Shown here: positions 22,592 to 34,608 of the stretch, in pieces
How the letters are laid out: each line of letters begins with the position of its first letter
How positions within the stretch are numbered: position 1 is the stretch's first letter
From: Asterias amurensis
Taxonomy: Eukaryota; Echinodermata; Asteroidea; Forcipulatida; Asteriidae
NCBI RefSeq assembly: GCF_032118995.1
Contig: NC_092666.1
Location: 7,576,501 to 7,640,500, forward strand
Reading direction: 5' to 3'
DNA length: 64,000 nucleotides
The notes under the pieces: generated by a model
What the model saw: only the letters and a program-made list of their open reading frames with translations
Told to the model about the DNA's origin: nothing
Database searches by the model: none
Made by a program: the position numbers and the translations under genes

Positions 22592-23602
22592 GTTATTACA
22601 TTTGGAGAAATCTTTCCATAAAGCTTTGTCCTTTTTGTTGAAACTGTACTTAATTTTGGTCCAATACCAATCCATCAAGTAGTTTATTTATTTGTTTATT
22701 TATTTATTCACCCAGGCTTTAAAAACTTCAAAACACACAGCAACAATAAGTAGAAATGTATAACTTTTGCATTATTAGTAAAATAATTAGAGACATATCA
22801 ACAAAAAGCAAGCAGAAGCCTATAGGGATTGCCCAATAGGGAACCAAATCACTATCCAGTTCTTGAATTGGTCTCAACGTTTTGACCAGCTTGCTCTAGT
22901 CATCGTCAAGAGACTGACTCCGGGGTAGTGCAGTTAATTATGATCCTATAAAGCTAAAGTAGTTGTCCCAGCCAATTTTCTATACCTGCGCCAGGGTATA
23001 TTTACAAAGCAGGACAGTTCTTTTCAGAACAAGTTTCCCCAAAATCTGATATTCTACTCTTTGCGGTAGTAAAATAAAGCAAGACAGTTCTCTAAAGAAC
23101 AAACTCTACCTGGCAAGTAGAAACACACATGGTGTTTGTTACTGCAAACCAAATATATATTGATACCTCACCATGCAAAGCCTAAATTCTTTTGTACCCT
23201 TTTCACTGATGAAAGAGGTTTCTAAAAAAAGTATTGCCTTGTTAGTGATTTCCAATCCATGTTTAGTTTCACCTCACATGTAGGTACTTTTTTCCCCAAA
23301 AGACTTCGTTGGATTAAAACACAAGTGCTTTATTTGTCTTTAAAAAGACAAATTTGTCTTTAAAAAGACAAATAGGTAATTAATATCTGCAAATTATTTA
23401 TTATGGCCCATCAAAATGAACTAGGCATTTGTGAGCTTTTAAGAAACTGGTGATTGTTAAATGTAATACTGTAAAAAATTAACTATGCCTAGTGATCAAA
23501 TGCACACAAAACATGCAACTACACATGTAGATCATTCAGACTGAATTTCTTCGTTTAACAGCAGCTGATGTAAATTTGTCCGATATTTGTTGTCTATTGT
23601 AG

Positions 23603-23660
23603 GTTGCGTAGAGAAGCCCTACAGAAGTACATTCGGCGAGCAGTAGCATCTAGACAAACG
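23603..23660 (+). CDS. Coiled-coil gene, exon 4 (unit 2 copy)
   Basis: Identical to 15425-15482, with the same acceptor choice and GTAAGT donor. Confidence 0.45.
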
Positions 23661-24331
23661 GTAAGTACAGTCTTTCTTATGATTTTGCTCCTGTAGATGA
23701 TCAGCGTATATTAATAGAAACATGAGTCTTTAACCAATAGTTCTTTTCCTAACAAACACTATTCAAAAAGAGACTCACACGGTGTTATCGCAAAATGTTC
23801 TTATAGTTATAATTCCACCATACAAAGTTTCAAATTCTACTAATGGTGGTGGGCATCAAATAGGTGGGGGTGGGGTGTGACAAGGGGAGAGGGGCACAAT
23901 ATCAAATGTCCCCCCCCATCTTTTTGACCACCTTGATCATGAAGCCAAAGTATTGCACTGTGTAAGACCAACCCTGTGTCTCGCCATGGGCATTAATCCT
24001 GGGGGCTAAGGATGACACAACTTTTTAGAAGGGTGGGGGACACTATATCAAACGTCCCCTCTCAAAATTGACCGAAGATTGCACCACAGAGCATCTAAAA
24101 TGCAGAATTTTCCCGTGCCTATAGCTGATGTGACCTCTGACATCACACGAAAACCATAACATGATTCGCGCGCATACTGCCGGGCAAAACCTTTGTGTTT
24201 TGGTAGCCAGCTAGAAAGTGTACGCAATCTTACTGTGACTGCGCAACTCGGGTGCCCGGCGAAACATGACGTATAGAGTGTTTTGTCAACAGAGGGTGGT
24301 TTGAATGTAAACATAGGTCACATCGTCTATA

Positions 24332-24621
24332 AGCGGGCCTGGACCCTATGCTATTTGGCTTCTCACACGAATGCTCAAACATTATGATTGATGCCATTGA
24401 CGGGACACAGGGTTTGGTCTTATACGGTGCAATACTTGAGTTTCAAGATAAAGACAAGTCATTAGATACGGCAAACATTTCAGTTTATGCCCTCCACCCT
24501 TCAAAAATGGGGGGGGTGGGGCGGGGGGATAGTCCCTTCCACTGTTTCAAGGGGGAGGTGCAATTTTGTCAACGTTTGAGCATTAGTGTGAGAAGCCAAA
24601 CAGCATCTAGGATCCAGGCCT
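24332..24621. mobile_element. MITE with 48-bp inverted repeats, unit 2
   Basis: Copy of 16154-16443 carried by the tandem duplication, not a new insertion. Confidence 0.75.
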
Positions 24622-24622
24622 G

Positions 24623-25003
24623 ATTAAAGGCAGTGGACACTATTGGAAGTGACTCAAAATAATTATCAGCCTAAAACCTCACTTGGTAACGTGCAATGGG
24701 GAGAGGTTGATAGTATCAAACATTGTGAGAAACGGCTCCCTCTGAAGTGTCGTAGTTCCCGAGAAAGAAGTAATTTTTCATGAAATTCATTTCAAGATCT
24801 CAGATTTAGAATGCAAGGTCTCGAAATCAAGCATCTGAAAGCACACTACTCTGTGTGACAGGTGTTTTTTTGTTTTGTGCATTAATATCTCGCAACGACC
24901 GATTGAGCTCAGTTTTTCACAGGTTTGTTATTTTAGGCATTTTGAGATACACCAAGTGAGAAGACTGGTCTTTGAAAATTACCAATAGTGTCCAGAGTCT
25001 TTA
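24623..25003. mobile_element. GGCAGTGGACAC-family MITE, unit 2
   Basis: Copy of 16445-16825 carried by the duplication. Confidence 0.9.
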
Positions 25004-25881
25004 GGCGAGCCCGGACTCATTTGCCCCCTACAACTTGTGTCATGTATGTAGATCCGTACTTGAAGATGCTGTTAACTCAAAAGGTTCTACTGCTGCTCAC
25101 ATTTTAAAGGCCTTGCTCTATTCCATTCTTTTTGCCTCTTGTTGACAGTTGCCCTAAGATTGCACCACAGAGCATCTAGAATGTGAACTGTTCCCAGGCC
25201 CTTAAACGGGCCCGACCCACGCCGTAAAGGTTTCACACGAGCATGCTTATAGATCCGCACATGAAGATGATGTTAACCAAAAAGGTTATACAACTGCTGC
25301 TCACATTTAAAAGGCTTTATAAATGTTCTGTTCCATTCGTTTTGCCTATTGGCCTAAGTTTGCACCAGAGAACATCTAGAATGCAAAGTTTTGCCCAGGC
25401 CGAAAAAGGTTTTGCGTTCCGCTTTGTAGCATGCTCCATCTTTAATTGGTTTGCCCTACCAACAAGCCCCCACCCCCTTTATAGAATTTCCTGTCTTAAT
25501 CCACCCTTGACGATGCTAGGAATGAACCGCCGTCTGAGCATTATATGTAGAAATAATTTGTATACGCAGCTATAATTGAGTTGGTTTTTAGCTAATAACC
25601 AGGATAGCAATTAAATGGTGCATCATTTGTCATAGCTCGAAATAGCCATTAAATTCCAAGATCTCAGATGGGGCACATCTTCCCTCAGACTCATAAGATT
25701 GCACTAGAGAGCATAAATGGCCTTAAAATTTTCCTGGGGCCCTTAAGCGAGGCCGGACCCCACGCCGTAGATGGTATGACTAACGATGTTCCTCCCCCCA
25801 TCTTTCAAGACAGATTGACGCCGATGCTAATGGTCACTCTAAAGAAATTATAACATTATGAATGTTTTCTCATTTTCTCAG

Positions 25882-25958
25882 TTGCACAAAACCCAAGAGA
25901 GCAAAAGAGCTGAGCTGGAGAGTCAAATGAAGGATAACAGGAAGCGGAGGAAGACTCT
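25882..25958 (+). CDS. Coiled-coil gene, exon 5 (unit 2 copy)
   Basis: Identical to 17704-17780. Its phase-2 end fits the exon at 33807 (CT + A), the next candidate downstream that is not part of the duplication. Confidence 0.5.
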
Positions 25959-26800
25959 GTAAGAGACACTGTTTTTTTTCTTATTCAAGATTACATCTCA
26001 GCAACACCGTACTTAAGGGTTTGGATACCTTTTGAACAACACAAAACTCAATGTCAACAGATATACATTAAACTATCCGGTTTGAAGATAATGGTGGTAG
26101 AAGGCTTCTAAAATATTACTTGCCTTGCTGAGGTTGTAAGTTTTGAGACATGAGTAAAAAAATGTTATGAAAGTAGTTTTCGTTTCATGAAACAAAAGTG
26201 ATCTTAGCATGTAAAACGTATTTACGCTACTCTCCTGAAAACCTTGCTGTTTGATTTTGCCTTTTGTTTTCTTCGCAAAACTTTAAAACTAATGTTGCTA
26301 AAATTGTATTATACATGTACATCATTCACAGTGCATAGGGATTTATGTAGCGGCAAAATTGTTATACAAAAGGTACCAAAACCCTTTAAAGATACAACTT
26401 TGTACTTGTTTTTGAGATCGTCATTCCTTTTATCGATTGTCCCTGAATGAGAATGCATTATTAACTGAACCATTTCTGGGTTTATAATTTGGTTTTAACC
26501 TTTACACTGATGTGTTTTAACCACTGTACCCTGTGAAAACAAATATAATATGCAAATCACTCGAGTGGGATTTGACCGCGCGACCTTTGCATTGCTAAAG
26601 CAGATGTCCTACAACTAGACCACCGAGCTAGCCCGATGGCTAGAGGCAGCTCAAATCCTGGGTTTAAAAAACTGACTGACCCATAACCCTATTAACAATA
26701 AATAATTGTAGTGCCAGTAGTGAAAATTCTTGTTGTTTCTGTCCAAATTGCTTGTATTAGAAATGTAAAGTTATTGTGTAATGTTTATTTTCATCTGCAG

Positions 26801-27288
26801 CACGCAGCAGCGCTGGAGTGGGAGTGAAAAGATCACCTTTTGTCACAACAGTGGAGTCAGTGCTACTATACGGAGATGAGACCTAGACCCTAACCACCAG
26901 GATGGAGAAGTCTCTGGATGGTTGCTACACCAGGATGCAGCGTATGACCCTAAACATCCCCTGGCAAGACCACATGAGAAACTCCAATCTGTATGCTGGC
27001 TGGCCAAAGGCTACAGAGAAGATCCGTGAACGCCACCTCAAGCTTGCTTGGCACTGTATCCGCCACTCAGAGCTTGCCCCTTGCCCAATCATCCTCTGGG
27101 AGCCCACCCAAGGCAAGGCTTCTCGTGGGAGAAGATGACTCTCCTACCTAGACACACTGAAATGAGACATCGGCTTGACCAGCGATGAAGAACTAGGCTC
27201 CTTCATGCTGGACCGGAACATCTGGAGAAAAATCACTGAGCAGGCTCGAGCCTCTAGATGGCGCTTGACTTGATTGATTGGGAGTATG
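26801..27288 (+). mobile_element. LINE fragment, unit 2
   Basis: Copy of 18623-19110, with the same CTGGATGGTTGCTACACC frame and the same stops. Confidence 0.8.
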
Positions 27289-27384
27289 ATTCAAACTGCG
27301 AGCAGCTCATCAGGCCTCATCCAAAACACCTGTCATCATAGTCCATAGTGATGGTACCCAAGCCCATCAAGAGAGCCCCATAGT

Positions 27385-27744
27385 CTGCCGACCAGAACAC
27401 CAATGGGAATCTTGAGGTTCAGGTGGTCACCAAGCAAAATCCTAAGGAGAGGTCAGATAAGACTGGTGAGGTCAACCATTTGAAGTCCAGTCGCTCAGAC
27501 GACGTCATTTTTGTCACAGTGATGAATTTGGTAATGCTTCACCAAAGTCAGTCGGTTCAGAGCCTCCATCGCCAACACGATCAACGGAGAAATCTTCAAG
27601 AAAAGATGCTGTCATCCCATCACCTTGGGGTTCACCACAGAAATCCCAAGGTGATGAGCTCTCTGCAGCGTTTCCTGGTCATCACACCAGAAGCATCAGC
27701 CATAAGAAAGTACCGGAAGAAGGCGTCAATCCCGAAGTTTTTTA
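27385..27744 (+). CDS. Possible terminal exon, unit 2, frame changed
   Basis: Counterpart of 19207-19568. One T is missing from the run at 27479-27481, so a read starting in the VTKQNPKERSDKTGEV frame passes into the second frame and ends RKKASIPKFFN at 27744. At most one copy keeps any given full reading frame. Confidence 0.25.
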
Positions 27745-27870
27745 ATTAGGTTTTATTGTTTTGTTATCCTTGAGTTTTATACATATTAACTGCAACAATG
27801 ACGCTACAGTTGTACCAGTTGCTTTAAAATGTATTAAACCACCTCAGATGTATAATTATTTAACTTGGCT

Positions 27871-30183
27871 TTTAAGTCACTGGACACTATTGGTAACTGT
27901 CAAACACTAGTCTTCACAGTTGGTGCATCTCAACATATGCACAAAATAACAAACCTGAGAAAATTTGAGCTCACAAAGTTTTATACTATCACCCTCTCCC
28001 CATTACTCAAAATCAACTGGTATGCAGTGCTAACCCCTAAATGAATTAGCACCGTGGACTTGTTAATGCCTTTATCAAATTATGTGACAGGATGCCATAC
28101 ACAAAGCAAACCCTTTCCATTAGGGCATGAATACAACAAATTAAAAAAATTATATGATGTTATATGGGATAGTAGGGTTTGTATAAAAAGCAAAACTTAT
28201 AACAAGGAACAAAGTTAACTTACTGTTTTAAAGGCACTGTACACATTTGGTAATTACTCAAAATAGGCCTTTATTAGCATAAAACATTATTTGGTAACGA
28301 GCAACGGAAGACTGTTGATAGTATAAAACATTGTGAGAAACGACTTCCTATAAAGAGATAATTTCTCACTAAAATAATATATATAAAAATTGGCCAGAAG
28401 CACACTATTTTATACAACAAGGGTGATTTTTTCTTTCATCAGTTTCTTGCAACTTCAATGAACAGTTGAGTCCAAATTTCCACATTCTTGTTTCTTTATG
28501 CATATATGTTCGGATACACCGAATACGAATACTGGTCTTTGACAAAAACCAACGTGTTCAGTCCTTATTGTGTTTTTTTTTTTAAATTAAGATGCGTACT
28601 GCCTGTGATAGTATTAACAAACCATGCAATGTACTTGTACAGTAGCATTAAACATCAGTGCCCAATTTCATATAGCTACTTTTAGCAAGCACAAACCATA
28701 GAGTTATATATAAGAACTAGAGCGCGCACTGACCTATATACGCGCCCCGGTATGCGAGCAGGCGGCCATTTTTTAAGTTGACAACACAGCTATCTCACAG
28801 TGTGTGTTTGTGCGGCCATTTTGTAAGTTGAACAAACAGCATCGCGTGAGCGTTCAATACAAAAATTCAAACATGTATTTCGTATTCAACGCGCGTGCAG
28901 AATGACGCGCTTATCATCTTGCGGTCCCGTAGCGTTTGTGCACGAAGCAACGCTCGTTTGCCCTCTAGTTCGTATATATAATTCCATGGCACAAACACAT
29001 TTCTTGTTACCAGACTAAAAAGATACCAGCAAGGAACCATGTCACATGGTCCATCTTTTGCTTGTTTCCTGCTTAAATTTGCTCAGCAGACAAGAAAATG
29101 TTAAGCAAAGATGTCTGTTTAAGCAGCTACATGAAATTGGCCTGCAGTGCGTTATCAGTATCAGTATTTTTCAGCATTATTGTTTTATTTTTAAGGTTCT
29201 GGTTTTTGTTTGTTTTTGCATTTTATTTGTTTCCTGAACTTAACTATAGTTTTACAATTGGTGTCTGGACTCAAACTTCTAGAAAGTTATTATTCTATGC
29301 TATCTATTCTGGGGGAGGTTTATGAAATGTTATTGCTGTTTCAGATCTGCAGAGTATTGAGCTTAAAGCTTTTAGTATCTTATTATATAAGTTATCACAC
29401 AAGCGCGAGTGGATTACGGAAAAATATAGCGCCTCTGCTTTCCATATCCAAAGAGGCCGAAGGCCGAGTTGGATATGGGACGCAGACGCGCTATATTTTC
29501 CGTATTTCCACGAGTGCGCGTGTGATAACGTATTTATCTTTAAGCAAACTTGGCGCGTGACATAGAACACACATGACGCATGGTAGTGATATTAGCCGTG
29601 CAATATAGGTTTTTATCACCACTCCATTCTGCCAATTTGATTGGAGAATTAGCGCGTACTTGAAGATAATTTCAGTTGATGTTGTATGCTATGTTTAATT
29701 AAAAGTACCACTTGGTGATCTTTAAATGAAAAACCAGAGTAGAACCATAGTTTCATTCTACAATCAACCGTTCGTTACATTGTATAAAGTACTAAAATAT
29801 GTAGTACAAAGCCTTTATATGGAACCAATTGATGGTACTTTTAATAGCAAGTTATTAGGTTGACCCTGAAGGCACTGGACACCATTGGTAATCACTGTCA
29901 GCATAAAGACTGACTTGTTAAAGAGCATCGGAGAGCTGTTGATAGTTTAAAACATTTGAGAAATTTTTCCCTTCTGAAGTAATGAGAAAGAAGTAATTTT
30001 CCACTAGTGTATGAACAAAAAATTGATTTCGGGACTTACAATTTGTTTTAAGGTCTCAAAATCAAGCATCTAAAAGCACAAGAGATCGTGTAAACAAGGG
30101 TGTTTTTCTTCCATTATGTTACTACTTCGACGACCAATTGAGTTCAAATTTTCACAATAACCAAAGGTGTCCAGTTTCTTTAA
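27871..30183. mobile_element. MITE group of unit 2 (five elements)
   Basis: Duplicated copies of the elements at 19694-22006: GGCAGTGGACAC-family copies at 27871-28019, 28229-28567 and 29867-30183, the GAACTAGAG element at 28707-28983 and the TTATCACAC hairpin at 29383-29525. ORFs of 60-116 codons in 29046-29570 repeat those of unit 1 and resemble nothing known. Confidence 0.8.
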
Positions 30184-30506
30184 GGGGTCCAATTTACACA
30201 TCTATTGATATTCACTCTTCACAACAAACAAAACTACTACAACAAAGTTTCACAATTTGTTTTCACATTTTGGTGAAAGTTCCACATTTACTTGTTTGTT
30301 ATTAAATAAAATAAAGTAGGCCCCCATAGCTTATTTTACTCAAACGAGATTTTGCATTTGACAACAATGGGTAAAAAATGGCATTTGGATAAGAAGTTGG
30401 ACTTAGAAAGTTTCCCGCTCTTTTTGAGTGTGATGGTTCGACCTGTCCTCGTGTGTCATTTTGTTATCTAAACTAAATTAAGTAAGCAATGAGTGAGTGT
30501 TCTGAG

Positions 30507-30898
30507 GAATCCATCCCTGACCTGACGCTGGCTTTCCTGTGCAAACGTTGTTTTCATGATCTCGTTGGATAAAATTACACAATTTATTGTTTTTAGTTAT
30601 TTATTATACAATACGCATAACTAAAGCTTTAACTATGTGTTGTAGTAAACCATCGGCCTATTGAAACTCTAAATATGTTATATTACTTTTATCATTTACC
30701 AAATTATTTTATGTTGGTGGAGTTTTATTAAATAAAGAAACAAGAATATTTATACCAGCCACAATGTTGTGTATTTCAATTGTTTTGTATTACTCAATAC
30801 ATCAGGAGACTTTATAGTTCTGAAAAAGATTCTTGCCTTTAGGAACTTCCTCGGGTAGAAAATCGGCCGTGTGACTTTCTTTTGGATTCAAGGGGACA
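30507..30898. other. Unique sequence after the tandem duplication
   Basis: No ORF of note. AAATAAAG near 30731 could be a polyadenylation signal for a plus-strand transcript, but nothing ties it to the upstream exons. Confidence 0.3.
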
Positions 30899-31265
30899 TT
30901 AAAGACAGTGGACACTATTGGTAATTACTCAAAATAATTATTAGCATAAAACCTTTCTTGGTGACGAGTAATGGGGAGAGGTTGCTGTTATAAAACATTG
31001 TGAGAAACGGCTCCCTCTGAAGTGCCACCAGTTTTTTAGAAAGAAGTAGTTTTTCCCACGACTTTGGAGACCTCAGATTTTAGAACTTGAGGGCTCGAAA
31101 TCAACCATCTAAACAGGGTGCTTTTTTTCTTTCATTATTATCTCGCAAGTTCGATGACCGATTTAGCTTAATTTTCACATTTTTAAAAAAAAATTTCACA
31201 TGTTGAGATACACCAACTGTGAAGGCTAGTATCGACAAAACTGCCACCGAGGTAATGGTCTAAAG
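30899..31265. mobile_element. GGCAGTGGACAC-family MITE, right end eroded
   Basis: Starts TTAAAGACAGTGGACACTAT; the right end is only recognisable as CAACTGTGAAGGCTAGT. Sequence from 31265 to 31480 is unassigned. Confidence 0.8.
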
Positions 31266-31479
31266 TAATTCAATTGATAAACGAATCACACAGTTTTACC
31301 CTTTTTAAAGTATTTATATTCACTTGATAGTATATTGTGTGAATCCATAACAAATTTCATTTACTCGAGGAGCTTCACACCTACAACAATTATTTTGTGT
31401 GAGGCATGCGTTTCGAAAAGATCCTTATCTCGGCGTTTGCGAAACTTCTCATTGATTTAGCTGGTTTATAGTATTTTTG

Positions 31480-32110
31480 GACCCTGAACTGGGAAAATGC
31501 CTGCGTTTCGAAACGGCGAAGAGAAATGAGCAGCCTTTTGAGCCTGAATGAAAAAAAAGCTGCGTTTCATAAATACCCTTAAGCCTGAACTGGGAAAATG
31601 CCTACTTTTCGAAAACACCTGAATAATTTCGAAACGTAGGCATTTCCCCAGGCTCTGAAGCCTAATAAAACCGCCGTTTCGAAAACACCCTGGTATATTC
31701 GAAACGGCCGACTGGGAAAAGCAGGCTTTAAAAGCCTGAACTTTGAAAATGCCCAAGTTTCGAAAATACCTTGGTATTTTCGAAACGTAGGCATTTTCCC
31801 AGTTCAGGCTTTCAAAGCCTATTAATTCCAGTCTGCCGTTTCGCAAATACCCTGGTATTTTCGAAACGGCGGACTTGGAAAAACAGGCTTTAAAAGCCTG
31901 ATCCTGGAAAGTGCCTACGTTTCGAAAATACCCAAGTATTTTCGAAACGTAGGCATTTTCCCAGTTCAGGCTCTGAAAGCCTGTTGTTTCCAGTCCGCCG
32001 TTTCAAAAATACCAGGGTCTTTTCGAAACGCAGGTATTTTTACAGGTCAGGATCCAAAAGTACTTAAAGCCTGCTATATCCGTTCGCCGTTTCTAAAACG
32101 CCCAGATAAT
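31480..32110. repeat. Palindromic tandem array of TTTCGAAA hairpins
   Basis: Arms such as GTTTCGAAAATACC and GGTATTTTCGAAAC face each other repeatedly, flanked by CCTACG / CGTAGGCATTTTCCCAG and CAGGCTTTAAAAGCCTG. The composite unit is roughly 165 bp and occurs about four times. Minus-strand ORFs of 126 and 71 codons are by-products of it. Confidence 0.85.
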
Positions 32111-32803
32111 TCGAACCCTGATGTTGTAGCGCCACCAACTGGCGGTGTATTCCTCGGCTGCTGAAACGGCAGAGATCCTGAAACTGGTCCGTGAATTGGA
32201 CCACACAGCCGGTGTGTATTTTCATAATTGTAAGGGCCTACAATAAGTATTCTGGCAAGAGAAGATCTATTAAGGTATGTTATGAAAAACCAAAGCAAAA
32301 TTATTTATTTTGGTAGCGTACCTTACTTCAGTCGTCAGGCCGTATGGTTACGAGATTCTTTTGATTGGAAACGGTTGATCTGGTCCAACACATATAATTT
32401 CGACAGCTAGTCACCAGATTTGCCCCATCTTTACCACTTCCAAAAATCATGACACAAATTCTGAGGGTACGAACTTAATCCGCAATGTCTAATGCAGCCT
32501 TCCATAATACTCAAAACACCATTTAGAATATTTTTCGAAGAACAATGGACAAAAACTTACCGATCCTGGAGCGATTCTCAGGTTCATATTTTGAACCTGT
32601 CGCATCAAACGCATTATTTTGTTGATGGGCTAAATGGGCTAAACCATTCTGTAAAATGGTTCCTGACCATTGAAAGTAAAATTTTTTTTTTTTTTCGTTG
32701 GAGCAGGAGATACTCTTTGAAATACCATTCACTCAAACAAATCTATTTTTTAATGTTTGGGGCCAAACATCTGACATAGCATCTTTTAGCCGCTCGAGTG
32801 CCC
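32111..32803. other. Intergenic or intronic sequence with a dispersed repeat
   Basis: 32405-32530 (CAGCTAGTCACCAGATTTGC to CACCATTTAGAATA) recurs at 58230-58345 in the same orientation with many substitutions. An inverted pair ACCATTCTG / CCATTGAAAG-like region and a T-run lie at 32640-32700. No gene was recognised. Confidence 0.45.
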
Positions 32804-33196
32804 TTAAAGGCAGTGGGACACTATTGGTAATTACTCAAAATAATGTTCAGCACAAATCTTTTCTTGGTGACGAGTAGTAGGGAGAGGTTGATGGTATAAA
32901 ACATTGTGAGAAACGGCTCCCTCTGAGGTGCCATAGTTTTCGAGAAAGAAGTAATTTTCCATGAATTTGATTTCGATACCTCAGATTTAGAACTTGAGGT
33001 CTCAAAATCGACCATCTAACATGTCCTAACGCACACAACTTCGTGTGACAAGGGTGTTTTTTCTTTCATTATTATCTTGCAACTTTGATGACTGATTGAG
33101 CTCAAATTTTCACAGGTTAGTTATTTTATACATGTGTTGAGGTACAACTGTGGAGGCTAGTCTTTGATAATTACCAACAGTGTCCACTGCCTTTAA
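32804..33196. mobile_element. GGCAGTGGACAC-family MITE, intact ends
   Basis: Starts TTAAAGGCAGTGGGACACTA and ends AACAGTGTCCACTGCCTTTAA-like. It has TTAA at both outer edges (32804-32807 and 33193-33196). Length about 393 bp. Confidence 0.92.
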
Positions 33197-33806
33197 ATCC
33201 TGTGAATTGAATCAACCAATTATTTTATTGCATACTAATTCAGGTTCCGATAAATCTGACCATTTGTAAGTAGTTAAATACTTTGTTAGTGCAGTTTAGT
33301 TATTTTAGTGAGTTTTATTCTGTCCATATTATTTAGTGATTTATGGTTGTACATTAACTCTTTTTCGATGTGCTTTTTACATACATCTAGGCCTAAATCC
33401 CATGCCATATTCAAAATTCATCAAGAGGGACCAATACAATACATCAGGCCTGTATGCTATTGCTTCGTTTTTGAAAGGGCAAGCGCACCAAGGCATTTTC
33501 TCTTGGAAAAGGGGAGGAAATTATAAATTTGTACTGGAGCATTTCAAGGGCACCAAGGCAATGACCAGGGGCCATCGAGGCAATCGCCTTTGGTGCCACG
33601 GTGAAGTATCATACATCTAGGCCTAAATCACATGCCACAGATTATTCCAAATTCATCATGACAGACCAATACAATACTACATGTAAATAGCTTCATACAT
33701 GTTTTACTGTTAGTTCATGTCAGCGCTATGACAGAATTAGTCTTTAAACAATCTAGTAATCTGCAAAAATAAATTAACTGATTTTTGTCTGTCTTTCTTC
33801 TTACAG
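33197..33806. other. Unassigned sequence before the 33807 exon
   Basis: A 35-bp direct repeat (CATACATCTAGGCCTAAATC and on) occurs near 33381 and 33609, bracketing a segment with inverted GGCACCAAGGC / GCCTTTGGTGCC. It ends in a good pyrimidine tract and TTACAG at 33801-33806. Confidence 0.4.
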
Positions 33807-34077
33807 AATTTACAAGCTAGATCCCAGTGTAGCCGTTAACATCCCAATGTCAACACGCACACAAGTAAACTTTCAAGACGTTTTCCTAAGCCCAAGACAA
33901 AACAGGTGTCAAGGACATCCCTGTGTAGGAAGAAGCGTTCTTCGCCCAGGTCCGGTGAGAAGGTGGCTCGAAGTAGGGAGACGTCTCACAGTTGGGATTG
34001 AGAATCGACGAAATTGGAGGAAAATACACCCTGCAGAAGAATGGATACAATGAGATTGCTGTTGTGGCTGAGTGTAA
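33807..34077 (+). CDS. Candidate exon with alternative frames and donors
   Basis: The acceptor CTTTCTTCTTACAG is strong. With the two bases left by exon 5 (CT + A) the frame opens IYKLDPSVAVNIP and runs to a TGA at 34051. A donor CCG/GTGAGA at 33954/33955 would end this frame in phase 0, which fits the helicase exon at 40232. A second donor AAG/GTAACT lies at 34077/34078. The overlapping frames read SRTSLCRKKRSSPRSGEKV (basic, Ser-rich) and, later, GGKYTLQKNGYNEIAVVAEC, which faintly resembles the N-terminus of CLCA proteins. Which frame is translated is open. Confidence 0.4.
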
Positions 34078-34119
34078 GGTAACTTTTACAAGATTCAAAT
34101 CCATCAAAGTCAACAATCG

Positions 34120-34608
34120 AGCAAAGCAGAGGTTACTTTGTATTGGAATTAGTGTTGTGGGTCATTTAAACATGGTTTTATTAGGCTACTCTGATGTGGG
34201 GGGGATGTGTCTGGCAGGCCTAATGCAGCAGAAAACTTGTCTGGTGGTTGATACTTATTGTATGATGAATAGTGTTATTGGTCATTTCAACTTGGTTGGA
34301 GGTACTTTCTCAGATGGCAAACCCAAGGAGAGGGGATAAAGGGTGTCTGGCAGGCAAAAAAGAGCAGACAATTTGTCTGGCTGTTGATCTTTTCTTTGAA
34401 AATAGAGTTACTGGTCATATTCAACTTGGTTTCAAGTGGTTACTCCAATGTTGGGTGAGGGGGGGGGGGTGGTGTCTGCATTGTCTGTTGGCTGATACTA
34501 TGTATTCGGTATACTTTTTTGGTAATTTCAACATGATTTCAGGTGGTTACTCTGACGGGGAGGGGGGGGGGGTTGTCTGGTGGGCCTAATGCAGCAAAAC
34601 ATTTGTCT
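34120..34608. repeat. Poly-G minisatellite, left part
   Basis: Units contain GTTATTGGTCATTTCAACTT, GGTGGTTACTCC, a run of 8-12 G and GTCTGGCGGGCCTAATGCAG. All G-runs are on the plus strand. ORFs of about 70-115 codons are artefacts. Confidence 0.9.

Larger units (their letters stand above)
22339..30506. repeat. 8.18-kb tandem duplication, unit 2
   Basis: Near-identical copy of 14161-22329. It ends at TGTTCTGAG, after which unique sequence (GAATCCATCCCTGACC) follows. It carries the same exons, LINE fragment, SINE head and MITEs as unit 1. Confidence 0.96.

Noticed and set aside
31466-31846. 126-codon minus-strand ORF
   Set aside because: It lies wholly in the palindromic array and its peptide repeats with the array.
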